From Phycisphaerae bacterium (GTDB lineage: Bacteria; Planctomycetota; Phycisphaerae; Phycisphaerales; Phycisphaeraceae): 64,000 bases of DNA. Below the pieces are notes generated by a model, which saw only the letters and a list, made by a program, of their open reading frames with translations, was not told where the DNA came from and did not search any database. Each line of letters opens with the position of its first letter. Position 1 is the stretch's first letter. This document shows positions 10,597 to 19,204 of this stretch, piece after piece. Both the position numbers and the translations under genes were made by a program. The stretch spans positions 61,189 to 125,188 of the forward strand of contig JAUIGU010000009.1 in the NCBI GenBank assembly GCA_030432595.1, read 5' to 3'.

Positions 10597-11790
10597 TCAG
10601 CGTTCGGCACGCGCCGGTTGGGCTCCGTCTTCCTCGAAGATCGACAAGTCCCACCGATCGACCCAGCGGACCACGGGTTTGCCGTCCTCGAACGTCACCG
10701 GCAGCCAGACGTACCGGCTGGTTTCCAGGCCCTGATTAGGCTGCCAGATGTCGAACATCGCGATGAACTTGCCCTGTCCTTCGTAGCCAGGAGCGGGCAG
10801 GACATGCGTGCTCTGTCCGCCGAACGTCTTGTCGGGCCCGAGGTCCAGGTGCGGGTTCGGGCCGCCTTCGCACGGGTTGCCCAGGTGTTCCCACGGGCCG
10901 TACATCGAATCGGCGGTGTGGGCCCGCGCCGTGTTGGGGGCCCAGCCGGTGAGCCCGGAGGCGATCATGAAGTACTTGCCGTCGTGCTTGAAGATCGCCG
11001 GGGCCTCGTTGCGTCCGCCGGGCAGAACACGGGCAAACTCGCCGCTGAAGTTGAGGTAGTCCTCGGTGAGCCGGGCGACGTGGAGCGTGCGGTTTTCTTC
11101 GGAGGAGTGCACGTGGTACGCGGTGCCGTCGTCATCGACATACACGGTCATGTCGCGCGCCATCTGCCCCACGCCCAGGTCTTCGAGGAACTTCTGCCCG
11201 GCCGCGACGCGGCGCTCCCAGTTGTCGCCGGCGTTCTCGACCCGCTCACGCCAACGGTCACGCTGCCGCACGTTCTGCACCGGCGCGTTCACCGGCAGCA
11301 GCCCCGCGTGCGGACGGAAGGAGCGGTGGTAAGTCCACGGCCCCGTCGGACTGTCCGCGCTGGCCACGCCCGTGCGCGCCGCCCAGTACCCGATGCCCGA
11401 CAACTCGAGGTGGAACCACATCACGAACTTCCCGGTCTTCGCGTTGTAGACCACCTTCGGCCGCTCCATGATGCAGCCCGGCTGCAGGTCCGTGCCCTCG
11501 CCGCCGATCGCTTCGAGCATGACGCCGTGCGGCTCCCAGTTGTACAGGTCGGTCGAGCTGTAGCAGCGCACGCCGGCCGGGATGCCACGCCCGCGCTGCT
11601 CGCCGTACCAGTAGTAGACGCCTTCGTGCAGGAGGATGCCCCCGCCGTGCGCCTGGATGTGCTCGCCGTCGGTGTCGAGCCATTCTTCGGCCCCGGGATG
11701 GAACGCGTTGTAAGTCTCGGCCTCCGCCACGGACACACCTCCCCAACAAAAGAACATTCCAAAAAGAACTGTAAAGATGCACGCTTTCAT
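10597..11790 (-). CDS. Secreted glycoside hydrolase of GH43 type
   Basis: 397 residues from the ATG at MKACIFTVLF, which gives a clean signal peptide ending SVAEA; the longer ORF adds an unlikely leader. The mature start (WLDTDGEHIQAHGGGILLHE, then VYYWYGEQRGRG) is the blade-one signature of five-bladed propellers related to the galactan-1,3-beta-galactosidase and other less studied GH43 subfamilies. Further blades show VYVDDDGTAYHVHSSEEN and NEAPAIFKHDGKYFMIASG, the second holding the expected acid Glu. First gene of the GH43-SSS-GH51 operon. Substrate could be arabinogalactan or arabinan; I cannot settle which. Confidence 0.8.
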   Translation of the reverse strand: MKACIFTVLFGMFFCWGGVSVAEAETYNAFHPGAEEWLDTDGEHIQAHGGGILLHEGVYYWYGEQRGRGIPAGVRCYSSTDLYNWEPHGVMLEAIGGEGTDLQPGCIMERPKVVYNAKTGKFVMWFHLELSGIGYWAARTGVASADSPTGPWTYHRSFRPHAGLLPVNAPVQNVRQRDRWRERVENAGDNWERRVAAGQKFLEDLGVGQMARDMTVYVDDDGTAYHVHSSEENRTLHVARLTEDYLNFSGEFARVLPGGRNEAPAIFKHDGKYFMIASGLTGWAPNTARAHTADSMYGPWEHLGNPCEGGPNPHLDLGPDKTFGGQSTHVLPAPGYEGQGKFIAMFDIWQPNQGLETSRYVWLPVTFEDGKPVVRWVDRWDLSIFEEDGAQPARAER

Positions 11791-12144
11791 GATGACTCCA
11801 GAGACAATGAGCAGCCGAACAGACGGGCCAGATAGGTCGAAAGACCGGCGATTCACGAGCCGCGCCCCGCCGGGAAGATACGGGTACGACGTCGCAAATG
11901 GGCGGGTATTGCAGGCATCGTACAGTTTTTTCAATCCGCGTTACACTCGTTTTACTGGAAAAACCCGCCGAACCCCCAAACCGCCGTGAAGTGCAGTATT
12001 TCAGGGGCGTCGTGGCCTTGATTCACTTTCGGCGTCCACGAAAAAACCCCGGACCGCGACCTCGTTGGAACGAGTATCGGGTATCTTTGCAGGCCGTTGT
12101 TTGCAGTCCGGGCGGTGTTTCATTCTGTGGTGCCTCTCGAAGCC
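11791..12144. promoter_or_regulatory. Divergent promoter region, GH43 operon and GH35 gene
   Basis: 354 bases between two divergent carbohydrate genes. It is AT-richer than its surroundings near 11,920-11,960 (TTTTTTCAATCC, CGTTTTACTGG). Two TTTGCAG direct repeats at 12,086-12,092 and 12,100-12,106 lie just before the GH35 start; they resemble half of the TTTGCAAA palindrome seen near the LacI gene. No coding sequence is visible. Confidence 0.4.
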
Positions 12145-13956
12145 ATGACCGTCAAGCCACCCCCCAACGCACGTTCCCGCCGCCTGACCACCGACGCCAC
12201 GGACTTTCTGCTCGACGGCCAGCGGCTGCAGGTCATCTCCGGGTCGATGGCGTACTACCGCATGCTGCCCGAACACTGGGGGGACCGGTTGGACAAGCTC
12301 GTGGCGCTGGGTGCGAACACGGTTGAGCTTTACGTCCCGTGGAACCTGCACGAGCCAAGTAAGGGGCGGTACGACTTCGCCGGCCGGGCGGACCTTTGTC
12401 GCTTTCTTGATTTGTCGGCAGAGGCGGGGTTGGACGTGTTCCTGCGCCCCGGGCCTTACATCTGCGGCGAGTGGGAGTTCGGCGGGCTGCCTTGGTGGTT
12501 GCTCAACGAGCCGGACCTCGCGCTGCGCACCAGCGACCCGGCGTACCTCAAGCACGTCGATGCGTGGTGGGGAGAACTGATCCCGCGCGTTGTGCCCTAC
12601 CTCTCGACCCACGGCGGACCGATCACGGCCGTGCAGATCGAAAACGAATACGGCTACTTCGGCGACGACCGCGCGTACCTCGAACACCTGCGCGACAAGC
12701 TGCGTTCGCTCGGTGTGGATGTCCTGTTGTTCACGTCCGACGGCCCGTACAACAAGGAGTCGTTCGTCAATGGCGGGCTTCCGGACGTGCTCAAGACCGC
12801 CAACTTCGGCAGTAACCCGGGCGAACACTTCCCGACGCTGCGTAAAGCTCAGCCGGAAGGCCCGCTGATGTGCATGGAGTTCTGGGTCGGCTGGTTTGAC
12901 GCGTGGGGCAACGAAAAGAAATCTGTACGCAGTGCCGAGAACGCCGCGGCCGACCTGAAGGCGATGCTCGACGCGAACGGGTCGGTGAACTTCTTCATGT
13001 TCTGTGGGGGCACGAGCTTCGGATTCATGTCCGGCGCGAACCTCTCGCACAACTACGAACCGCACGTCACCAGCTACGACTACGACGCCCTGCTGACCGA
13101 GTGCGGCGACGTTACGCCGAAATACGAAGCCTGCCGCAAGGTCATCGCTCAGCACTCCGGGCGCACCGATTTGACGCGCACTTTCACGCCGTCGTGCAAG
13201 CTTGATCTGGGCGAGGTCGCCTTCACGCAGAGCGTTTCGCTCGACGAAGCGCTGCCGACGCTCTCGACGCCCGTGCGTTCGGCCAAGCCCACGTCGCTGG
13301 AAAAACTCGGCCACGGCCACGGGTATGTGCTCTATCGGACGCGGATTCCCGCGGTGTTTTCCGGCATGCCGCTGGTGATCCGCGGGATGCGCGACTTCGC
13401 GCATGTGCGCTGTGATGGCAAATCGCTGGGCACGTGGTACGTCAACGACGAGATGCCGCGGTGGTCGCTGGACATTGACGGCGACGCCGCGCAGCTCGAC
13501 ATCCTTGTCGACTGCATGGCCCGGCCGAACTTCGGGCACCGGCTCAAAGAGCTCAAGGGCATCCACGACGGCGTCTACTTCGGGGCCCGCCGACACGACG
13601 AACGCGCCCACTTCGGCTGGGACAACTTTGCCCTGCCGATGGACGAGCCGGACAATCTCGCGGCGCTGCCGTGGCACGAGCCAACGCCTTCTTCGGGAAC
13701 GCCCGCGTTCTTCCGCGCCGAGTTTGAGGTGGACGAACCCGCCGATACCTTTCTCGCGCTGCCCGGCTGTGTGAAGGGGTTCGCGATGCTCAATGGGTTT
13801 AACCTCGGGCGCTTCTGGGACCTGGGTCCGCAGCGCAGCCTGTACGTGCCCGGCCCGCTGCTGAAGGCGGGGGGCAATGAGTTGATCGTGTTTGATGCCG
13901 TGGGCGGGTCATCACCGACGGCGCGGTTCCTGGCCGAGCCGCAATGGGATCGGTGA
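12145..13956 (+). CDS. Beta-galactosidase, GH35
   Basis: 603 residues; start chosen at MTVKPPPN because the TTG upstream would only add an atypical leader. The GH35 barrel begins at about residue 20 (DFLLDGQRLQVISGSMAYYR), with VELYVPWNLHEP, RPGPYICGEWEFGGLPWWLL, acid/base Glu168 in VQIENEYGYFG and nucleophile Glu245 in MCMEFWVGWFD. The later part contains the beta-sandwich domains common to bacterial GH35. No signal peptide is seen, so action on imported galactosides is likely. In this context it would trim galactan side chains of rhamnogalacturonan I. Confidence 0.95.
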   Translation: MTVKPPPNARSRRLTTDATDFLLDGQRLQVISGSMAYYRMLPEHWGDRLDKLVALGANTVELYVPWNLHEPSKGRYDFAGRADLCRFLDLSAEAGLDVFLRPGPYICGEWEFGGLPWWLLNEPDLALRTSDPAYLKHVDAWWGELIPRVVPYLSTHGGPITAVQIENEYGYFGDDRAYLEHLRDKLRSLGVDVLLFTSDGPYNKESFVNGGLPDVLKTANFGSNPGEHFPTLRKAQPEGPLMCMEFWVGWFDAWGNEKKSVRSAENAAADLKAMLDANGSVNFFMFCGGTSFGFMSGANLSHNYEPHVTSYDYDALLTECGDVTPKYEACRKVIAQHSGRTDLTRTFTPSCKLDLGEVAFTQSVSLDEALPTLSTPVRSAKPTSLEKLGHGHGYVLYRTRIPAVFSGMPLVIRGMRDFAHVRCDGKSLGTWYVNDEMPRWSLDIDGDAAQLDILVDCMARPNFGHRLKELKGIHDGVYFGARRHDERAHFGWDNFALPMDEPDNLAALPWHEPTPSSGTPAFFRAEFEVDEPADTFLALPGCVKGFAMLNGFNLGRFWDLGPQRSLYVPGPLLKAGGNELIVFDAVGGSSPTARFLAEPQWDR

Positions 13957-13985
13957 CCGCTACCCTTAAACCGGAGAATCGAATC

Positions 13986-14651
13986 ATGCCTGCGTGGCTT
14001 TCTTCAAATTGTTTGTGGGTCGGTTTCGTTGCGACCGCGGTCTGCATTGGATCGGTGCTGTGTGTGTCGGGTTGCGACACGACCGCGGAGGTCGATACCG
14101 AAGCTGTGGCCGAGGCCGCAGCGCTTGAGCAAGACGCGGCGCCGCTGGGCAGCGTGACGTACCGGCTCACCGACGGGCACGACGACTGGCCGGCCGAGAA
14201 GCGCGAGCAGATCGTCGCGGTCATGGACTACGCCGTGGGCTTCTACAACCGCCACGCGGCGCTGACCAAGGAGATCCGCGTCAGCTACAACCCGCAGACG
14301 CCCACCGCCGACGGCAACTACAACGGGCACATCCGGTTCGGCGGGTCGATCAACGAACGCGTCGCGCTCCACGAGGTCTGCCACACGCTGGGCGTCGGCA
14401 CGACCCGGCAGTGGCGCGACGGGCTTGAAGACGGGCGCTGGACCGGCCCGGCCGCGAATGCGCTTCTCAAGTCGTGGGACGGCGACGACGCGGTGCTCAA
14501 TGGCGACCGCCAGCACTTCTGGCCGTACGGCCTGAACTACGACCGGGAGGACGGCGAGCAGGCCCGGGAGAGGCACGTCCTCATCGTCGCGGCGCTCGTC
14601 AGGGACATGGGGCTGCCCGAGGCGCGTAAGGCTGGGGATGCGGCCGATTGA
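13986..14651 (+). CDS. Zincin-like lipoprotein with HEVCH motif
   Basis: 221 residues beginning at MPAWLSSN, preceded by a GGAG ribosome binding site nine bases upstream. A lipoprotein signal ends in LCVSGC (Cys30). The mature protein has one compact domain containing HEVCHTLGVGT, a zinc-peptidase HExxH helix (His129, Glu130, His133) followed by Gly, preceded by a strand with IRFGGSINERVA. The metzincin third ligand position is Thr rather than His or Asp, so the third metal ligand must come from elsewhere or the domain is not proteolytic. It starts 29 bases after the GH35 gene and is probably co-transcribed. I do not know its substrate. Confidence 0.7.
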   Translation: MPAWLSSNCLWVGFVATAVCIGSVLCVSGCDTTAEVDTEAVAEAAALEQDAAPLGSVTYRLTDGHDDWPAEKREQIVAVMDYAVGFYNRHAALTKEIRVSYNPQTPTADGNYNGHIRFGGSINERVALHEVCHTLGVGTTRQWRDGLEDGRWTGPAANALLKSWDGDDAVLNGDRQHFWPYGLNYDREDGEQARERHVLIVAALVRDMGLPEARKAGDAAD

Positions 14652-14915
14652 CCTGCCCGTTCGGCCGGTTCTGATCGGTGGTTTTTGGCCGCCTTTGTGT
14701 GCTTTGCAAAACAATTCATATCACCCTCGCAGAGGAGAGAAATATGGATTTATGAAAATATAAATAAATAGTTTGCAAATATTTATAAAAAATCGACTGT
14801 GTAATTTGGCGCTTGTCAAGCACAAAACTCTTGCAAGATTGGATTTGCAAATTACAATCCCAGAACGGTTCAGTTCGTCGCGTCTTGTCTCCAGCGTCTC
14901 TACAGGTTTTTCACG
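14652..14915. promoter_or_regulatory. AT-rich promoter region of LacI gene with TTGCAA-type palindromes
   Basis: The stretch 14,700-14,860 is strikingly AT-rich for this genome. It holds four palindromes with a TTGCAA core: TTTGCAAA at 14,703-14,710 and 14,772-14,779, CTTGCAAG at 14,830-14,837 and ATTTGCAAAT at 14,843-14,852. LacI-family operators are usually such palindromes, so autoregulation by the downstream regulator is plausible. That is inference from motif and position. Confidence 0.55.
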
Positions 14916-16034
14916 ATGTCCTTGGCCCAGATCGCCAAACTCGCGGGTGTCTCCACGGCCACGGTGTCGCGGGTGATGAACAACTCGTCGCTGGTGAACG
15001 ACGAGACGGCCAGCCGGGTCCGGCAGGTCGCCGACCAGGTGGGTTACGTGGCCAAGCCGAGCCGGTCCCGCGGTCAGGGCCGGCGGGAACGCAACGGGCG
15101 GACCCCGGCGCGGCAGCGGCGGGTCGGGATTATCACGGTCGGGCACGACCACTCGTACTACATGTCCCTGCCGGTGATCGGCAGCTTCGTGTCGGGCGTG
15201 ACGGCTGCAGCGCGTGAATTCGACGTGGACGTCATGCTCGACGACATGCCCGAGCCGGACCAGTTGAGCCGGCTGGTTGTGCGGAACGAGATCGGCGGGG
15301 CGATCCTGCTGATCGCCAGCCCGGTATTCGATGACCACCGCTGGCGCGGCGCGCTGAACACCCTGGTCCGGCAGGTCCCCTCGATCTGGGCGATGGGCGG
15401 GCACACCACGCACTTCCCGGTCGATCACGTGCTCCCGGACAACCTGGGCATCGGGCACCTCGCGGCGGAGCACCTGGCCCGGTCGGGCTGCCGACGCGTG
15501 GCGACCTTGACGGATCAGCCGCGCTGGCCGTTGTCGCGGCAGCGCGTCTCGATGTTCGCCTGTGCCGCGCTCGAAGCCGGGCTCGACGTGGTGACCTACC
15601 TGGTGACGGACCATCCCGACGACGCGTTGCTGTACCCCGGGCACGTCCGGGTCGTGGCCAGCGACGAGGCGGCGGTGACGGCGATGGCGGACGCCGACGG
15701 GCCGATCGACGGCTTCTTCGGGCCGCGCGACGCCGAAACGGTCCGCCTGCACCCGATGCTCGCCGCCGCGGGGCTGCGTCCGGGCGACAACCTCCGGGTC
15801 GTGTCCTGCGACAACGACAACACGCAACTGTCGTTCCTCAAACCCCGGCCGGCCTCGATCGACCTGAACACCCCGGAGGTCGCCCGTATCGCGATCCGTC
15901 GGCTCCGGCTGCGGATGCGGAACCAGGCCGAATCGCCGGTCGTCGTGAACGTGCAGCCCACCCTGGTTCTCCCGGACGAGACGCCCCCGGCCGAATCCGT
16001 CAACGGCAGCGCGGTTTCCGCGATGTCGATTTGA
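14916..16034 (+). CDS. LacI-family transcriptional regulator
   Basis: 372 residues. Residues 1-25 are a canonical LacI helix-turn-helix (SLAQIAKLAGVSTATVSRVM) followed by the hinge region. A longer than usual basic linker (residues 45-70, rich in Arg) joins it to a periplasmic-binding-protein-like sensor domain (VGIITVGHDHSYYMSLPVIG, later DNLGIGHLAAEHLARSGCRRVA). This class usually binds a sugar or sugar phosphate and represses or activates carbohydrate genes. It lies between the GH35 and GH128 genes. TTGCAA palindromes upstream recur in the divergent region at 30.5-30.8 kb, so that locus may be a target. Confidence 0.93.
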   Translation: MSLAQIAKLAGVSTATVSRVMNNSSLVNDETASRVRQVADQVGYVAKPSRSRGQGRRERNGRTPARQRRVGIITVGHDHSYYMSLPVIGSFVSGVTAAAREFDVDVMLDDMPEPDQLSRLVVRNEIGGAILLIASPVFDDHRWRGALNTLVRQVPSIWAMGGHTTHFPVDHVLPDNLGIGHLAAEHLARSGCRRVATLTDQPRWPLSRQRVSMFACAALEAGLDVVTYLVTDHPDDALLYPGHVRVVASDEAAVTAMADADGPIDGFFGPRDAETVRLHPMLAAAGLRPGDNLRVVSCDNDNTQLSFLKPRPASIDLNTPEVARIAIRRLRLRMRNQAESPVVVNVQPTLVLPDETPPAESVNGSAVSAMSI

Positions 16035-16242
16035 ATTTGCCGTGACCGTGAATACCGGGGAGGGCGGGTCGCTTTGCTTTTTTTGCCGCGACGTCCAGAC
16101 GGATACACGCTTGATCAACATCCGGCCGGAGGAGTTTGGCCGTGTTTCTTAGGCCCCGTACGCCTGCGGACCGGTTCGATCCGAACCGACTGACCCGGCG
16201 CTTCGATCACCGCTCGCCTCGCCCCTGATCTCAGAGAGACTC

Positions 16243-18951
16243 ATGACGCTGAATCCCCCGACCCGGCTGCTCGTTGCTTCGTTGCCCGCGGTGTGCGTTG
16301 CCGCCGCCTCGATACTTTGCCCGGCCTCGGCCGACGCGCAGATCCTCTCCGACAAGCGCGGCTTCGCCGATGTGGGCAGCAGTTTCAACTACCTCCAGGC
16401 GTCCAACGCCGGCTGGTACTACGGCTGGCGCCCCGACAAGCCGGCCGCGGCGGGCAACTTCGACGCCGAGTTTCTGCCCATGATCTGGGCCGGCTATCAG
16501 GCGAACCAGTTCGAGATCGATCGCATCAAGGGCTACGGCGACGTCGAATGGGTCCTCGGCTTCAACGAGCCCGAGCGCCCCGACCAGGCGAACATGTCCG
16601 TCGCCCAGGCGATCAGCGACTGGACCACGCTCTCCAATGGCTTCGCCGGCAGCGGGATCAAGCTCGTGAGCCCCGGCGTGGCGGACACCGGCGGGGCCGA
16701 CGGCGGGCAGCAGTGGCTTGCCGACTTCATGAGTCAGGCGAACGCCCAGGGGCTGCAGGTCGACGGCGTCGCCTTCCACTGGTACGGCGTCGCGAACCCC
16801 AACGACCCCATCGGTGCCGGCAACAGCTTCCTCAGCCGGGTCGATTCTTACTACAACAGCTACGGCCTGCCGGTCTTTGTCACCGAGTTCGGCATCATCG
16901 ACTGGGGCGGTGCCTACACCGACGAGCAGATGCGCGAAGCCAACGCGATCTTCCTCGAGTACGTCATCCCCCGCCTCGAGAGCCGGGCCCACGTCGAGAA
17001 GTACGCGTTCTATCAGTGGACCGGCGACACGACCCTGATCGAGGGCAACCCGCTCACGCCGACCAATGTCGGCCGCGAGTACGTCGGCGCGCTCGAGGCC
17101 GGCACGACCTACGACTTCGGCGGCGACGACCTGGGCGCCCACGTCGCGTACCTCAACGGCGGCAGCCTCGTGCGCAACACCGCCACGCCCGGCACGATCC
17201 GCCACATCAACGCGCTGGGCGGCAGCAGCTCGGTCGGCGGCAGCGTGGACTGGGGCCTGAGCTCGGGCAACTGGGTCCGCGTCCAGCCCAACGCCAGCCT
17301 CCGCAAGACCGGCACCAACACCCTCACCCTCACCGGCATCCCGCTCGACAACCAGGGCACCGTCATCGTCTCCGAAGGCACGCTGCACCTGACCAACGGC
17401 GCCACCGCCGACGGCAACGGCACCATCGTCGTCAACGCCGGCGGCACGCTCGACGTGTCCGCGCCCTTCAGCAGCTTCTTCCTCCGCAGCGGCCAGACGC
17501 TCGACAACAACGGCTCCACCGTCATCGGCGACGTGATCGCCAACGCCGGCACCACCATCGCCGGGCACGGCAACTACAACGGCAACCTCATCATCCAGGC
17601 CAACGCCACGCTCCGTGTCGGCGGCGCGGGTATCGGCTCCAGCGTCGATCTGATCGACAACTTCGACGGCTACAACAACGCCTCCAACGTCAACCTCGGC
17701 GCCCACGGCAACGGCGACGTCACCGGCGGCGTCTGGGACGGCGTCTTTGACGGCACCAACAACGGGCAGATCGTCGACAACACCAACCCGGCGGACAATG
17801 CCCTGGTTGCCTTCGGCGTGCCCGGGCAGGGCGGCGGCGGCTGGCGCGGCGCGGTGACCAACCTCAGCACGAACTTCGCCCAGGACTTCAGCCTCGGCGA
17901 CGGAGACACCGCCACCTACTTCTTCCGTGTCATGAACGAGGGCAACGCCTACGCCGACACCATGATCGGTTTGACCGAGCAGCCATCGAACATCGACATC
18001 AACGACGCGTGGCAGGACTTCTCCGTCATGCCCTTCGTCGTCGGCAACCCCGGCTCTGCCGAGTTGAGAGCCAACGGCACGACCGTCGCGGCGCTCACCG
18101 ACGGCCAGTGGCAGAACGTCTGGGTCGTCGTCGATAACGCCGGCAAGACGTTCGACATCTACACCTCGACCGGCAACAGCGACGGCAGCCTTGCGCTCAG
18201 CGACTTGCCGTTCTCCGTTCAGGCCAGCCCCGCCGACCTCGCCGCTTGGGGCATCGCCGCCCGCGAGGACGGCCGCGTCCGCATCGACGACCTTTACCTG
18301 CTCCCCGGCGAGAGCACCTCTAACCCGCTAGCCGGAAGCGGCCCGGTCACCTTCAATCCCGAGACGATGATGGTCGCGGGCAACGTCGTGCTGCGATCCG
18401 GCTCGACGCTCAGCCTCGACATCGCCGGCGACGGCGTCAACGACCTGCTCAACGTCACCGGCAACCTCGACGCCGACGGCACGTTCCAGGTCTTGCTCGA
18501 CCCCAACGCCCCGGCGCTTACCGATGGCGACAGCTTCGACCTGCTGGACTTCGGCAGCACGAGCGGCGCGTTCGCGTCTCTGGACCTGCCGACGCTGGGT
18601 GCCGGTTTGTTCTGGGACACGTCGGGCCTGCTGATCGACGGCATCCTCGAAGTCGTCTCGTCGCTCGGTATCGAAGGCGACTTCGACGGCTCGGGCCAGG
18701 TCGAGCAGACCGACCTGGACTTCGTCCTGCTCAACTGGGGCGACACCGACGTGTCCGACGTTACCGAATGGGTGAACTTCCCCGGCGGCGGCGGCTTCGA
18801 CGGCCAGGTCAACCAGAACGAACTCGACTTCGTCCTGCTGAACTGGGGCGACACCGCGGCGCCGGACTTCGCGGGTTCGTCCGTCCCGGAACCCGCGGCG
18901 CTCGCGCTTCTGAGCCTCGGCGGTTTGGCGCTGCTCGGCCGCCGGCGCTGA
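16243..18951 (+). CDS. GH128-type beta-1,3-glucanase with beta-strand, dockerin-like and PEP-CTERM regions
   Basis: 902 residues. Signal peptide about 1-32. Residues 34-290 form a glycosyl hydrolase catalytic core of the Asl1/GH128 type: LGFNEPERPDQ with probable acid/base Glu109 and VFVTEFGIIDW with nucleophile Glu215. Residues 340-460 carry an autotransporter-associated beta-strand repeat (NTLTLTGI, VIVSEGTLHLTNGAT). Residues 468-690 form a lectin-like domain (DLIDNFDGY). From about 700 to 810 there is the beta-rich linker (YDLLDFGS-type), then two dockerin-like loops (812-870) and VPEPAALALLSL with RRR at the end. Probably exported and held at the surface. Codons of the dockerin region are nearly identical to those of the protein at 28,359. 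Confidence 0.88.
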   Translation: MTLNPPTRLLVASLPAVCVAAASILCPASADAQILSDKRGFADVGSSFNYLQASNAGWYYGWRPDKPAAAGNFDAEFLPMIWAGYQANQFEIDRIKGYGDVEWVLGFNEPERPDQANMSVAQAISDWTTLSNGFAGSGIKLVSPGVADTGGADGGQQWLADFMSQANAQGLQVDGVAFHWYGVANPNDPIGAGNSFLSRVDSYYNSYGLPVFVTEFGIIDWGGAYTDEQMREANAIFLEYVIPRLESRAHVEKYAFYQWTGDTTLIEGNPLTPTNVGREYVGALEAGTTYDFGGDDLGAHVAYLNGGSLVRNTATPGTIRHINALGGSSSVGGSVDWGLSSGNWVRVQPNASLRKTGTNTLTLTGIPLDNQGTVIVSEGTLHLTNGATADGNGTIVVNAGGTLDVSAPFSSFFLRSGQTLDNNGSTVIGDVIANAGTTIAGHGNYNGNLIIQANATLRVGGAGIGSSVDLIDNFDGYNNASNVNLGAHGNGDVTGGVWDGVFDGTNNGQIVDNTNPADNALVAFGVPGQGGGGWRGAVTNLSTNFAQDFSLGDGDTATYFFRVMNEGNAYADTMIGLTEQPSNIDINDAWQDFSVMPFVVGNPGSAELRANGTTVAALTDGQWQNVWVVVDNAGKTFDIYTSTGNSDGSLALSDLPFSVQASPADLAAWGIAAREDGRVRIDDLYLLPGESTSNPLAGSGPVTFNPETMMVAGNVVLRSGSTLSLDIAGDGVNDLLNVTGNLDADGTFQVLLDPNAPALTDGDSFDLLDFGSTSGAFASLDLPTLGAGLFWDTSGLLIDGILEVVSSLGIEGDFDGSGQVEQTDLDFVLLNWGDTDVSDVTEWVNFPGGGGFDGQVNQNELDFVLLNWGDTAAPDFAGSSVPEPAALALLSLGGLALLGRRR

Positions 18952-18963
18952 CCGCGAGGTCGT

Positions 18964-19167
18964 TCAGATCTCGGCCCGCGCCGCTTCGGTCTCCGTCGGC
19001 TGCACGCGCCCCATCCACCACGGCGTTGCGGCGAACCACACGATCGAGCCGATGAGCGTCGCGATTTTGACGACGTCGTGTTCGAGTCCGCCGGCAAAGA
19101 AGATCAGGCTCGGCACGATCGTCGCCAGCAGTGCGATCAACGAGACGATTTTCACGATCGGGTTCAT
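18964..19167 (-). CDS. Small two-helix membrane protein downstream of the NCS1 permease
   Basis: 67 residues, almost entirely two hydrophobic helices (IVKIVSLIALLATIVPSLIFF and VKIATLIGSIVWFAATPWWM) followed by a short charged tail. It begins 37 bases after the permease stop and ends 12 bases from the convergent GH128 gene. The position and size suggest an accessory subunit or chaperone of the permease, but no family is recognised with certainty. Confidence 0.65.
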   Translation of the reverse strand: MNPIVKIVSLIALLATIVPSLIFFAGGLEHDVVKIATLIGSIVWFAATPWWMGRVQPTETEAARAEI

Positions 19168-19204
19168 GGTTGAGCCTTTCGGGTCGTGCGATGCATGCGG
19201 GCGT

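Noticed and set aside
14721..16121. 466-codon minus-strand frame opposite the LacI gene
   Set aside because: Shadow of the regulator; His/Arg/Val-rich without domain features.
16231..17706. 491-codon minus-strand open frame
   Set aside because: Antisense to the GH128 protein; repetitive Val/Ala/Asp composition only.
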